Shown here: piece after piece, positions 11,729 to 22,512 of the stretch
Layout: every line of letters starts with the position of its first letter
Numbering within the stretch: the stretch's first letter is position 1
From: Inonotus obliquus
Lineage: Eukaryota; Basidiomycota; Agaricomycetes; Hymenochaetales; Hymenochaetaceae
DNA: 64,000 nucleotides
Direction of reading: 5' to 3'
Assembly: GCA_032164295.1 (NCBI GenBank)
Contig: JAJHTX010000001.1
Location: 2,418,001-2,482,000 of the forward strand
Position numbers and translations under genes: made by a program
Notes under the pieces: model-generated
What the model was told of the DNA's origin: nothing
Seen by the model: the letters and a program-made list of their open reading frames with translations, nothing else
Databases searched by the model: none

Positions 11729-11827
11729 TTATTTCGCTTATCGCCGATCACTGGCGATCGACGCTCTTGTCGTCGGCCGATGTTCTACAATCTCTCCTAG
11801 TAATGCGGTCTTTTATCATCACTTTAC

Positions 11828-13574
11828 ATGGGTCTCTTCTTACTAGACTACGGTGCTGGAAACGTTCGGAGTCTCGCCAACTCCTTAAAGAAACTCGGCT
11901 ATGACTTCCAATGGATTTCCTCCCCTCAGGACTTCCAAAAAGCATCGGTAAGTTGAAAATTTTCATCATCGGATCGGAATCAAATCAGTTCTCAAAATCT
12001 TTACTTAGAAACTTATATTTCCAGGCGTAGGGGCTTTCAAGAGTGCGATAGAGCATCTAGAGTCTCGTGGTCTATTAGATCCTCTCAAAGAATACATTGC
12101 ATCCGGTCGACCTTACTTCGGTATATGCATCGGTCTACAAGTCCTCTTTTCCTCCTCTACAGAAAACCCGGGCGTCGATGGTCTGGCAATCATACCCTCC
12201 TCGATCACACAATTTGAAAATGCCGACAAAACCGTACCTCACATGGGATGGAACTCCGTTGATTTCATCGATCCAGAAGAGAAAGCCAAAGATGGCATCG
12301 ACGAGAAACATCATTACTATTTCGTCCATTCCTTTCGGGCTGTATATGATCCGTCGAACGTGGCAGCAGCACAATGGGTCCACACAACAGCGCAGTACGG
12401 ACAAGAAGTGTTTATTGCGTCCGTTCGAAAGGGGAACGTATTTGCTACGCAATTTCATCCTGAGAAGTCTGGTGAAGCAGGGCTGAGAGTCTTACGCACC
12501 TGGCTGAGCGAGACGAACGAACAACTGGTCAGCGAACCGCCACGTCCTATCGTACATCGCACACCTAAACCTCGTGATGGACTTACGAAACGTATCATCG
12601 CATGTATGGACGTGCGGACAAATGACGAGGGCGATCTTGTCGTCACCAAAGGTGATCAATACGACGTACGAGAAAAGAACTCCCCTTCTTCCTCTTCCGA
12701 TTCCAACATACAGACACAAACAGCAGGCGCAGTTCGTAACCTCGGAAAGCCAGTAGCATTAGCTGCAAAGTACTACACTGCAGGAGCAGACGAAATCTGT
12801 CTACTAAACATTACATCATTCCGCCAGTCCCCACTTCACGACCAGCCTATGCTAGCAGTTGTACGCGCAGCAGCAGAAACAGTCTTCGTTCCATTCACAA
12901 TAGGCGGTGGAATCAAAGACACAGTCGATCCAGATGGAACACCTCGTAGTGCACTCGAAGTTGCAGGTGAATACTTCAGAGCAGGAGCAGACAAAGTTTC
13001 CATTGGCTCTGAAGCTGTCTACGCCGTAGAGAAACTACGCACAACTGGCAAACCCGATGGTTCAAGCGCAATCGAAACAATTGCAGACGCATACGGCCGA
13101 CAAGCCGTCGTAGTAAGCATCGACCCGAAACGCGTATACGTAGATCCCCAAACGTACGTTGGACCCTGCAAGGAAGAGTTGATCTTCGGCGAAGATGAAG
13201 ATAAAGGGAAAGCTTGGTGGTATCAATGCACCGTTTCAGGCGGTCGACAAACAAGAGGTCTCTCAGCCGTACAGCTTGCGCGGGGAGCAGAGGCTCTCGG
13301 AGCAGGAGAAATATTACTAAACAGCATTGACAGAGACGGGACAGGAAAAGGCTTTGACCTTGACCTTATCCAACAAGTCCGAAACACCGTCACCATTCCA
13401 GTCGTCGCGAGCAGCGGGGCGGGTACTTCAGCCCATTTTGCTAAGGTATTTGAGAAGACAGATGTCGAAGCTGCCTTGGCCGCTGGAATTTTCCATAGAG
13501 AAGAAGTGAAGATTGGGGAAGTCAAACTGGCAATGAAGTCAGCAAGGATAAAAACTAGAGAAGCGTCCCTTTAA
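11828..13574 (+). CDS. HIS7: Imidazole glycerol phosphate synthase, HisH-HisF fusion
   Basis: Bifunctional histidine-pathway enzyme: the glutaminase half makes ammonia that the cyclase half uses to form imidazole glycerol phosphate and AICAR. Two exons (11828-11947, 12009-13574) give 561 residues, near the yeast length of 552. Residues 1-215 are a class I amidotransferase with DYGAGN, the oxyanion GVGAF, nucleophile Cys in GICIGLQ and His/Glu in FHPEKS. Residues about 240-561 are the HisF barrel, with the catalytic Asp in IACMDVR, the phosphate loop FTIGGGI and the second Asp in LNSIDRDGTG. All key residues are present. The start ATG begins the conserved LLDYGAGN strand. The fused architecture is normal for fungi and plants. 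Confidence 0.97.
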
Positions 13575-14070
13575 CAATTCCTGTCCGAATGTTACATAAT
13601 TGTGTTAACAACCAACGTCTCTGTAGCATTTTTGCGCAACCTACGTACATAGAAGGGGGAAAGGTGTTTACTTAGTACATGGTGGTACTGGAAGAGGCCG
13701 CACAAGATGAACCGAGAATAATAAATCGAGATACAGAAAACAATACTCATATTTCAGACACTGGAACATGTCGTTCGGCGTAAAAGAAGAGGCCATCGAC
13801 GGTATAAAGATTCAAAGGCAAAAAGCAACGCCTGCTTAGAAATATGAAGTTACATTAACAGGTGAGCCCGATGAACAAGGAACAGAGATGAGGTGATTCG
13901 ATCCGAGCCATCTATAGACAGATAGTAGACCCAGAGTACGCAGGAAAGAAACTTAAAGGAAAGAACGTCGCAAATGTAGATGTCTTTGCTCAAAGCGTGG
14001 TCCTGACACCAAAACATAGTGACAGGCCGAAAGTCATGGATAAAGGAAAATCGTTTCCAGATAGCGTTGT
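13575..14070. other. Intergenic, convergent 3' ends
   Basis: About 500 bp between the stops of HIS7 and the Ser-rich unknown. No supported gene or repeat is seen. Confidence 0.5.
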
Positions 14071-15609
14071 TCATTTACCTCCCCGAACAGCACCCGCGAC
14101 TCTCCTGAGTATGCTTGTCTTCCTGCCAATACCTCCCCCAGGCGTCATTCCCATCCCGCTAGGAGAATGGGGAGTATCGAAGTATCCGTCCCTCTCATAC
14201 CCGTTGTATGGGGTTACGGGTGTTTCCGCGGGGCGTGGCGGAAGGGCTTTGTTACTCGTCGACTTCTCAACATAAACATACGATTCATTCATGTCGGATG
14301 CGGGTGACCTTGCACCACCATGTGTGCTACCGTTGCGACCAGTAATACGATAATTCTCGCTCGATGAAGGTGGGGACGGGTTTTGGTCACCTTGCACGGC
14401 CTCAACGGGAACATTAGGCTGGTCGCGCATCTTGCGAATCTTCTGCATAAGTGATTTGCTCCTCTTCGGAGCACCTGGCGAGCTGGATAGAGGTGGTGAA
14501 GGGGTTCCAGGGGATACGACGTCCAGCGAAGAGGATCGATTGGTACCAGGAAGGTTTAGTGGCTGGGGGGGAGGCAGACGGTTCGCTGGCCTTCTTGAAG
14601 ATGGCGGGTCTGCATAAGTCTCGCGCAACTCGCGGCCCTGCGGGCGAGAACGTCCGTTGTGGTAGCCTTCGTAACCTCCACGAACAGAACTTGCGGTAGA
14701 TTCGTCTCCTGTAGCATGTCCGCCACCTCCAAAGAACTCCTCGTACGGTTCGGGCTCATGAATTCCCCATGCTTCTGCGATGCGGTCTACTTGCTTCGAG
14801 TCTTTCTCGGGACCGTAGGCGCCTGACCCTAGGGCAGCCGCCGCATAGGGTGAATCTCTAACTCCAGATGCATCGGGAAATCCTCGCCTCATTTCCTGGC
14901 GAAGATGAGCGGCTGACATGGGGGCCTCATCCTCTGGAGACGTCCAAGCCATCATCGGGGCCCTCGATTTATGGCGATTGCGAGACGGTGCACAAGCGTC
15001 GAAAGGACCATCATGGTGAAACACTGGAGATGAAGCACATGAGCACACTGTATCAAATGAATGACGGGTAGAACACGCACTGGGACCGCCACCAGTATAG
15101 TCTAATTTATCAATGACGTCTGCGTGCGACGAAGAGTTTTTCTTGCTTTTCCCCGACTTGCGGGCTTTCTCGACTACCTGAGTCGCTGAGTCCTGAGAAT
15201 AGGAGCGTCGTGTGACGGGTGGAGCGTGCCTTGAACCGGCGCTCATCTGGACCCCACTTTTGCGGGTGAGGACTGTCAGTGCGGAGCTTAGGAGCTGAGA
15301 TGAGAAGACATACCCAGTCTGACTTCTGCCCATCCTCGTCCTTTGGGAAGCGTCGACTGGACGTACCGTGACAGTATCACGAACAGCTGATTCAAGCATC
15401 TTGTCTGCTCTGGTAGACTTCTTGTAGTGTTGTTGGTGGGACTGCTTGGGTGGCAGCGGAGGGGCTTCTGATCTAGAATATGCCACAGTAGGAACTGAAT
15501 AAGCTGGATCGGAGAAAGGATCTGAGCTCGATCTTCCTCTGTGGTTGGATGGCCGAGAGGAATGATGGGCTGAACGGTGGGCGTTGGCAGAGGAGTGCAA
15601 GGAGGTCAT
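14071..15609 (-). CDS. Hypothetical low-complexity Ser/Pro-rich protein
   Basis: A single uninterrupted reading frame of 512 residues from ATG 15609. An upstream in-frame ATG at 15849 would add 80 low-complexity residues. I prefer the internal start because the added segment is rich in Asn/His runs and looks like 5' leader, but this is not certain. The protein is Ser/Pro/Arg-rich and mostly disordered, with a PPLPPK motif (possible SH3 ligand), several SRSKS-like basic patches and a compact basic C-terminus (RKTSILRRVAGAVRGGK) that may be an amphipathic helix. No catalytic domain is visible. I do not recognise the family. A role as a cortical or cytoskeletal adaptor would be speculation. Confidence 0.65.
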   Translation of the reverse strand: MTSLHSSANAHRSAHHSSRPSNHRGRSSSDPFSDPAYSVPTVAYSRSEAPPLPPKQSHQQHYKKSTRADKMLESAVRDTVTVRPVDASQRTRMGRSQTGYVFSSQLLSSALTVLTRKSGVQMSAGSRHAPPVTRRSYSQDSATQVVEKARKSGKSKKNSSSHADVIDKLDYTGGGPSACSTRHSFDTVCSCASSPVFHHDGPFDACAPSRNRHKSRAPMMAWTSPEDEAPMSAAHLRQEMRRGFPDASGVRDSPYAAAALGSGAYGPEKDSKQVDRIAEAWGIHEPEPYEEFFGGGGHATGDESTASSVRGGYEGYHNGRSRPQGRELRETYADPPSSRRPANRLPPPQPLNLPGTNRSSSLDVVSPGTPSPPLSSSPGAPKRSKSLMQKIRKMRDQPNVPVEAVQGDQNPSPPSSSENYRITGRNGSTHGGARSPASDMNESYVYVEKSTSNKALPPRPAETPVTPYNGYERDGYFDTPHSPSGMGMTPGGGIGRKTSILRRVAGAVRGGK

Positions 15610-16352
15610 GAAGGAGATAGGGTATATAATTTGTATATAGTTGATTGCAACCGGGGCTAGTACGCTTGGCTGTGTGTAATTAGGGCGCACCGATTCCGCG
15701 CCAACCGTCGGATCACGGTTGTATATGCGAATTGACGATGGCTGGTGAGTGATGTTGTTGTTGTTGTCGTGGAAGGAGAATGATAGAGAGCGGCGACGAG
15801 GATGATGAGGGGAGAGAAGAAAGAGGTTCTGAGAGAGTGTGGTGGGCATAAACTACTCCACTCGGCAACACGCGATGTTATCTCAAACCTTATTATATAT
15901 GTGGCGCATATATCTCTCATTTTTACTTCCTCTTCGTCTCTCATGTAAAACCCAAAAAAAAACAGTGTCGCTTGCCAAAGATCTGGGTTACAGAGCTTGG
16001 AAGATATGGTCGGGTGAATAGCCTCACATGGAACAAGCCCAGCAGATGTTAGTTCTGATTAACTCCTTGTAGCCACGCTCATCTTGTTTTTCCATCACTT
16101 CTTTACGGCCGTATTTCATACTCGTCGTCTTGGCATAGGGGGCGACATAGTACATACTGTCTACTACCACTGACGTCGTTGCACTACATAGTTGAGGCTG
16201 TCGACCACCGGTGAGGTGTGTGTGTGTGAAAACGTTTATCAATATGCTGTGCCGATATGCCGATATGCCGATATGACTAATCTCGGTTATTCACGAATAA
16301 TAGGATTTGCATGCTCAAGTCGTTCGACGCCTAGCAAGTCTTCTTACCTCCA
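15610..16352. other. Intergenic, divergent promoters with simple repeats
   Basis: About 740 bp between the Ser-rich unknown and the desaturase. It holds a (GT)n run around 16216-16228 and a perfect three-copy octamer at 16251-16274. An upstream in-frame extension of the Ser-rich gene (15610-15849) cannot be excluded. No other gene is supported. Confidence 0.55.
16251..16274. repeat. Three tandem copies of GCCGATAT
   Basis: Perfect head-to-tail octamer array, 24 bp long, ending 79 bp before the desaturase start codon. It may be a microsatellite or a repeated factor site. Confidence 0.85.
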
Positions 16353-18239
16353 ATGGGCCGCCCACCGACCTCTACTGCTGCCTTTGTTGACCACTTTGTT
16401 CCAGAGTCACTTTCCTTGTGGACTCGTGATGAAATCGCCGCACGGATCCTCGCTGGCGAAAATCTATTCATATACCGTTCTCGTGTCATTCGCGTCACTC
16501 CTTCTTGGCTCACCCGTCATCCTGGCGGCGACCTCGCTATCCTTCATTTTGTCGGCCGCGATGCCACAGACGAAGTAGATGCTTTTCACCCCGATGAGAC
16601 GCTCCGTATCTTGCGGCGGTATGCCGTGGCCCGTATCAAGGACGATCCAGCCGGTTGGGAACCTCTTATACCACCATACATGGCCGGCTGGGTTTGGAAA
16701 GATGGTAAATGGACTCGCGTAGCCGACCCGACTAATACCACCTCTGCGGGCGTAGGTGCTCAAGCTACTGGATACCCGCACGATGAAATACACCCCTCTT
16801 CCCAAATTTTACTTGTGGAAAAGGGATCAATCGGCCAGGAAATGGTGATTGATAAACCAAGCCTTCAGACTCTATCGCCTCCTCCAAGTACTTTGTCTCG
16901 TAAAGTGCAGGCGCAACATTCCGCAGCATACAAGAAACTTCATCAGCGTTTGACAGATGCTAGGCTATACAAAACGCGTTATATCACTGGAATGGGACCG
17001 GACGTTCTCCGATATATCATATTCGCATCGCTTGCTATCTGGTTCTATAAGAACGAAAAACTCTTTCTGAGTGCGGTATTCTTGGGCTTCTTCTGGCATC
17101 AGCTCACTTTTCTCGCCCACGATGCTGGTCATATGGGTGTCACCCATAACTGGACGATCGATCGATTACTTTCAATATTCGTTGCTGACTTCTGTGGAGG
17201 ACTAAGTATTGGATGGTGGGTCAACGTAAGTAGGCCCAAGTATCTCGTCAAAAGCAGGAGTTCTGATATTATTCTGTCAAGAACCACAATACACACCATT
17301 GTCAGTATCTTATGGTATTCATGATTAGCCGAGTTTACTGACTCGATTTTGAAAGTGGTCACAAATCACCCTAATCAGTATGTTTTCATTTCCAATTACG
17401 ATCGAAACTCGTCCTGAATCTTCACACTAGCGACCCCGACATCGAGCATCTTCCTTTCTTTGCTGTATCGCCGCACTTCCTATCAAACTTATATTCGTCC
17501 TACTACAAGCGAGTTCTTCCATTTGACTTCGCTTCACGCGTGTTTTTACGTGTGCAAGACAAGCTCTTTTATATCGTCATGTGCTTCGCGCGGTTCAACC
17601 TCTATCGACTGTCATACACTTTTTTATACAACACGAGTCGAGACAAGATAAAAGCGCGCGGGGGTAGATGGAGTTGGTGGGGCGAGGTCATCGGTATTCT
17701 GACGTTCTGGGTATGGTATGGAGCTGCCCTACAGGGAACGGGAAGCTGGAAGAACGCGCTACAATATGTTCTTGTAAGCCACGTCATAACATCGCCGTTG
17801 CATGTGCAGGTCAGACCACTCGTTCTATTTTTTATTGTCTATGTAACATTCTGACATGTTCATTCCGTAAAAGATCGTGTTGTCGCACTTTTCTCGCTCA
17901 TCCGTTGACATGGGACCGACCGAGTCCTTCCCAGATCGTCAACTACGCACGAGCATAGACGTCATTTGTCCGGAATATCTTGCCTTCATTCATGGAGGGC
18001 TACATCTACAAGTGACGCATCACCTCTTTCCACGCCTTCCTCGACATAATCTCAAAGCTGCGAGTAAACTCGTCAAAGAGTTCGCGCGCGAGCAAGGTCT
18101 TGAATATGCCGAGTTTGGATTTGTTGAGGGTAATGCGGAGGTACGCGGAGTATTGAGGAACGTCGCTCAGCAGGTGAAGATTATGAACAAGGTTGTAGAT
18201 GCAAACATCAAAGAGGCAATTAGCACCGCCTCGCAATAA
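16353..18239 (+). CDS. Delta-8 sphingolipid desaturase with N-terminal cytochrome b5 domain
   Basis: Membrane-bound front-end desaturase that introduces a delta-8 double bond into the long-chain base of fungal glucosylceramides in the ER. Five exons (16353-17225, 17282-17300, 17356-17377, 17431-17809, 17874-18239) encode about 552 residues. Residues 1-90 are a cytochrome b5 domain with the heme motif HPGGD. The desaturase core has His boxes HDAGH, HNTHH and QVTHH; Gln in place of the first His of box 3 is diagnostic of front-end desaturases. Hydrophobic segments flank the boxes. The second box lies across two micro-exons of 19 and 22 nt. Substrate choice (sphingolipid versus acyl) is inferred from family resemblance. 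Confidence 0.92.
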
Positions 18240-18429
18240 ATCTCCTCCGTACATAGAAATAAACGGTCTTTCACAGCTCAGTCGCAACTGCCATTAATCG
18301 AGGCGTGGTCAAATCCATTGCATGCGTATAGCATAGTGCAGGTAAAAAAACCGAGTACATACGGAGCCCGGCAGGTTTTTATAGGCATGGGCATAAGAGG
18401 CAAAATCGAAAGTAGCAAGACAAAGTAGT

Positions 18430-19174
18430 TTATTTCTTCTTGTTTGCTTCTTCCTCTTCTTTCTGCAATAAGTATTAAGTCGTCGTTAGAGATAATCAAG
18501 AATGGAATAAAATTGTTACTACTAACCCTTGCTGCACGAATCTTGCGTCTGCCCTCGTACCTGGCTTCAGCACGCAAGTCACGGAGGACACGGTAAGCCT
18601 CGAAGTCACGTTCCTCTTGGGTGATCTTGCGAGGAGCCTCGCGCTCAACAGCAGGTGGAAGAGCGAGCGTCTCGCGGGTGGTCGGTGCAGTAAGATCGTC
18701 ACCCTAAATAACAGATATCAGACGTATCATCGATTGGATGAGAAAAAGACTACATACAGTCGAGTCACCCTTCTTGGGCTTACCAGCCTTACGAGGGAAC
18801 AAGACAAGTTTAGCCTTGTACGCCTTAAGCCTCTCAACATTCAAGTTCTTTCCCTCCTCGCTAAGGTTCCTCCTACGGTGATCAACAATAATCCCAATTG
18901 AACGCGCCACCTTTTTGCTAATTCCAGCTTCCTTAAGCTCAAGCAACGAAAATCCGCGACCCTCGCGGAGCTTGGAGTTGTAACGGAGGGTTTGGCCGCG
19001 AACGGCGGGACGGAGATGTTTAAGTGGGCGGACACCTAGACTAGCAGCTTTGTCCTGGCGGGCACGGCGACGTCGGAGCTTGCGACCAGGTTGGTCAAAC
19101 CACGTACGGACCCGGCGCTGCCAGTCCTTGTGGAAATGATTGTTATGAAGGACATTGTTGTGTCTAAAACCCAT
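18430..19174 (-). CDS. RPL13: 60S ribosomal protein eL13
   Basis: Cytosolic large-subunit protein. Three coding exons (19174-18758, 18703-18527, 18462-18430) give 208 residues, the standard eL13 length. The N-terminal [17 protein letters not shown] and the basic [10 protein letters not shown] stretch are family hallmarks, as are [14 protein letters not shown] and the EEEEANKKK tail. The ATG sits directly after an AG acceptor, and a further 176-nt intron (19352-19177) lies in the 5' leader, a frequent feature of fungal ribosomal protein genes. Transcription start and polypyrimidine-rich leader lie near 19400. It is divergent from the tyrosine phosphatase gene. Confidence 0.96.
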
Positions 19175-19176
19175 GT

Positions 19177-19352
19177 CTGTGAGGAATGAAAAACAAAAGA
19201 ATCAGTCAATCCGTAAACAAGCAAGTTCATGCCATCCAAAGCTCGACCGTCCCATCCACCTCCTTCCAACCATCTCCATCCACTCAAACGATGCAAATCG
19301 GTTCGTTGGGCTCACATAGTCAACAAAAGATGCAAAATAATAAGATATTTAC
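19177..19352 (-). other. 5'-leader intron of the eL13 gene
   Basis: Begins GTAAAT after TTCAAG and ends CACAG two bases before the start codon. At 176 nt it is about three times the usual intron length here. I looked for C/D or H/ACA snoRNA boxes and found no convincing set. Confidence 0.65.
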
Positions 19353-19452
19353 CTTGAAGATTGGCCGGTCGAACCACAGATTCGAGGGGAGCGATAAACA
19401 ACGCCAATATGGATAGCAGCAGTACTTTAGGGCCAGCCTGGCATGTACCAAT

Positions 19453-19458
19453 CACGTG
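19453..19458. promoter_or_regulatory. CACGTG palindrome between eL13 and tyrosine phosphatase genes
   Basis: ATCACGTGTC, 126 bp before the phosphatase start codon and about 100 bp upstream of the eL13 leader exon. Role inferred. Confidence 0.35.
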
Positions 19459-19583
19459 TCGTCCCCGCAATAAATCAAACTAACTCTTTCCTCTCCCAAT
19501 AGCAACTGGCAGCCCGTTCATTCGCACTGAAGTGGCGGGTTTTACAAAGTACCTTATCGTGATTTCTCTATTGCGACGAATCG

Positions 19584-20421
19584 ATGCCACCGTCGGCGCT
19601 AATTGTTTGTCTTGGTAATACCTCTTTCGTGTTCTACTTTAGATATTGATATTGATATATGCATAACTCTGGAAGGGAACATCTGTCGTTCTCCTATGGG
19701 TGAAGCTGTGTTAAAGTCTCTGAAATCTCATAACGAAATGGCTCTCTCATTGACTACGTACCTTGCTCCCCAGGCACATAGCAAAGGAAAGAGGAATTGA
19801 GATAGATGTCGACAGCGCGGGAACGGCGGCTTACCATGCTGGAGAGGATCCTGATCAAAGGTGAGCATCTGCCTCTCAAGGTAATAATCACGCTGATCTG
19901 AAGCTGATCTCATCTCTCAGGACTATCGATGTATGTAAGAAGGTATGCTCTGTAGAATGGGCATTTCTTCAGTAAATTAACAGCACCAACTTTCTGTATA
20001 GCATAATGTGCCAATAGATCATCTGGCACGACAAGTCATCAAGGAAGGTGGGGCTATATTCAGCTCTCCGACTCTATATCTGAACTCAATCGTCAAACCT
20101 CAAGACTTTGAAAAGTTTGATTACATCCTCGCCTCCGATGACTACAACCTCGCAAATCTCCGCAAGATGGCTCCTAAAGACCATAAGACAGTCGTTCGTT
20201 TATGGGGTTCATATCTTGATAACAAACCTATTGAAGACCCATATTACGGCGGTAGAGTGAGTATCCACTAGACAATTGGAAGGCTGAAGACTTGGCTAAC
20301 ATGTTCGCGTGTTCACTTTAAGCGCGGTTTCGAGACTGTGTTCCAGCAATGCCTCGGGCTCTCCAATGCGTTCTTAGATGATATAACTAGCGGCGGGTCT
20401 ACCTCCGAGTCACCGAAGTAA
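19584..20421 (+). CDS. Low-molecular-weight protein tyrosine phosphatase
   Basis: Cytosolic LMW-PTP related to yeast Ltp1 and fission yeast Stp1. Six exons (19584-19614, 19676-19715, 19774-19860, 19921-19942, 20002-20256, 20323-20421) encode about 177 residues. The catalytic P-loop CLGNICRS (C-x5-R-S) lies at the N-terminus and spans the first intron. DSAGTAAYH follows, and the general-acid Asp is in EDPYYGG near the C-terminus, all as expected. The second intron was placed so that AVLKHIAKERGI is restored in phase. One exon is only 22 nt. The C-terminus has a short Ser-rich extension. It converges with the ICE2 gene. Confidence 0.93.
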
Positions 20422-20795
20422 TTATCAATGTAGAGAGAAGCCATCTCCTTCATTATTTCACTGGTTTTCGCAAGGAGAGACTTGTCATAGAGCACTTTTC
20501 ATATATGCATTGTACATACCATCCTAACATACTGGATATTCATGATTGGCTGCCGCAGTGTAATATCGCAAAAGTAACAGAAGCTACGGTATGACTACTC
20601 CCGAATAAAACGCTGTTGTGGAACTCGGGATTACAAGATTTGGGTAGACAATTGAATAGCAAGGGGATGTCTGAAAACAGAAGCTCGTTTGTAAGTGGAA
20701 ACTCAGACTGCCAAATAGATAGTACAATGAGGATTGTGTGCGGTTTGGGTCATCGTATGGATGCAAGACATCAAAAGGGTGCAAATGCACTGTGG
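20422..20795. other. Intergenic, convergent 3' ends
   Basis: 374 bp between the phosphatase and ICE2 stop codons. No gene or repeat recognised. Confidence 0.5.
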
Positions 20796-22108
20796 TCATT
20801 CGACTTTCCATTTCTCTCCAAGGGGATCTGTATCGTCGTCGTCCGTCACGACTAACTCCACAGACCAGATTAGGAGCGTCAAGAAGATGTTCATCCATCG
20901 CCACCACACTTGTGAAGATTGATCCAATACTTCGATAGGAACTCAGTCACAAATTGCTCACATGGAAGTAAAGTGAACGGTAACTCACAGAGAAGAGAGG
21001 AGTAAACTGTAACCAGAATGGCTTGTCTATACGTAAGGAGAATGTGCGTAAGCTTGCTCGTCTATAATAGAGATGTTAAAATCAATCTTCAGATGCTAGA
21101 TGACGAAAGTAACACGCTTACAGGGCGCCCGCTCCATCCATCATCCACACCGTCTTCACTATCCCAGCTATCGGCGCCGATCGTTGGGAGAATGAATGAC
21201 GCAAGATAAAGCACATTCAATCGATACGCCAAAGCAAACAATATGGGCTTCGGGAGCGTATTGGCGACGAAATTCATTAATGTTTGAATATGAGGTAGGA
21301 TGTTGGACAAGAGTGGAGCACTGCAAATCAAGAACGGCAAGGCCATGAATGTGAAGTTTTGCAAACGGATGCAGAGCTTAAGAAACTCACTAAGAAGAGG
21401 AAGGTCCCGAGATTGAACCTACATCAAAGCCACAAAGCCAAATGTTATACGCCAAGAATAACGCCAACGCGGATGATTCGATGACATTTGTACGTCGCAG
21501 ACTGAATCCAATGAGCGTCAGGAAAACAAAGGCCGTCACAGCTGCGCCTAATAACGTTGAAGAAAGTGGTGACGTGGCCACAGAAGGATACGACTAAAAA
21601 CAAGTAACACTCTCGATGACTATCACATCACAAGCAAGAAAGAAGGAGCTACTCTTACCACGCCTATTCGCCATGCCGCTCCTACATACGCCACCGCAGA
21701 AGCCACCAGAAGGCCGAATTGGTAAGTTTCCCCTTCGCCCGCTAGTTCTCTCCCTATTCTTCCGAGCTTCTGTGCGACAAGTAGGCTGCTAAGACCCTCC
21801 ATTACGACGAAGCATGGACTACTCCAGCTCAGAAATTTGCCCCACCAGCTCGCAGCAGATATCAAAATAGGGGGTACACTTTGCGAGAAAATATTGAAAC
21901 ATAAAAGAAGTAGAAAGGGGTGCATTGGAACTTGCATGACGGAAAGCGCAGGCCAGCGCAATTGGAGGAGCATGGTGCCATGAATAAGTGAGTGAATGAA
22001 CAATAACAATGAGAGCAGCAGAAAAGCATTGGTGGACAGGGTCGCCAAAGTCAAGGGCAAGAAAAGCAAGATTTGCAGAACAGTGGACAATCTACGGGAA
22101 GAAGGCAT
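20796..22108 (-). CDS. ICE2: ICE2 family ER membrane protein
   Basis: Polytopic ER protein. In yeast Ice2 affects ER structure and inheritance and links lipid droplets to phospholipid synthesis. At least five exons run from ATG 22108 to TGA 20796. The first exon has several hydrophobic segments (ILLFLPLTLATL, AFLLLSLLLFI) and the family block SSPCFVVMEGLSSLLVAQKLG. Later exons carry NVIESSALALFLAYNIW, the loop plus helix KPILFALAYRLNVLYLAS, and the C-terminal WWRWMNIFLTLLIWSVEL. Each aligns by eye with a corresponding block of yeast Ice2. An Asp-rich tail (TDDDDTDP) ends the protein. It lies downstream of PEX16 on the same strand. Confidence 0.87.
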
Positions 22109-22512
22109 GACTGTGAACTATTGCTCTACGCTCCATCCATAAGACAGGAATACGCACTTTGCAGCACTTGTCACTGTGCTCCAAATGATCCATGGCGTAG
22201 CCATCGCGTACTGTTATTTCCTCTGTAGAGCAGCCGAGAGTAGTAGTCCGATAATTGAGCTTCGGGAAGGCACTTGGGCACTCAGGCCTCGACGATGGGG
22301 CGCGCCGGGGAGGACATGAGCAGAACGTGTCTTGTTCGTTCAGAGTCAAGCTGGCGTGCCGCGCGTTTATGACGTAATCATCAAAGTTCGGTTGGGCAGC
22401 ACAAGAAAAGGAGACATATATACTTTACAATCTACACACATCAAATTTAACAAAAGATGGAAAACAGTAAAGGGCGTCGCTAGCTAAAACACTTCCAACT
22501 GAGGCTTCTCGA
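22109..22512. other. Intergenic between PEX16 and ICE2
   Basis: About 400 bp holding the ICE2 promoter and the PEX16 3' flank. An alternative splice of the last PEX16 exon would extend its coding sequence to 22484. Nothing else is recognised. Confidence 0.5.

Noticed and set aside
12976..13254. Minus-strand open frame inside HIS7
   Set aside because: Antisense shadow of the HisF coding sequence.
15610..15849. 80-residue N-terminal extension of the Ser-rich unknown
   Set aside because: Low-complexity Asn/His/Ser-rich sequence with TATA-like stretches; more likely leader than coding, though not excluded.
19177..19352. snoRNA inside the eL13 leader intron
   Set aside because: A CTGA-like D box is present but no C box or paired ends at a suitable distance.
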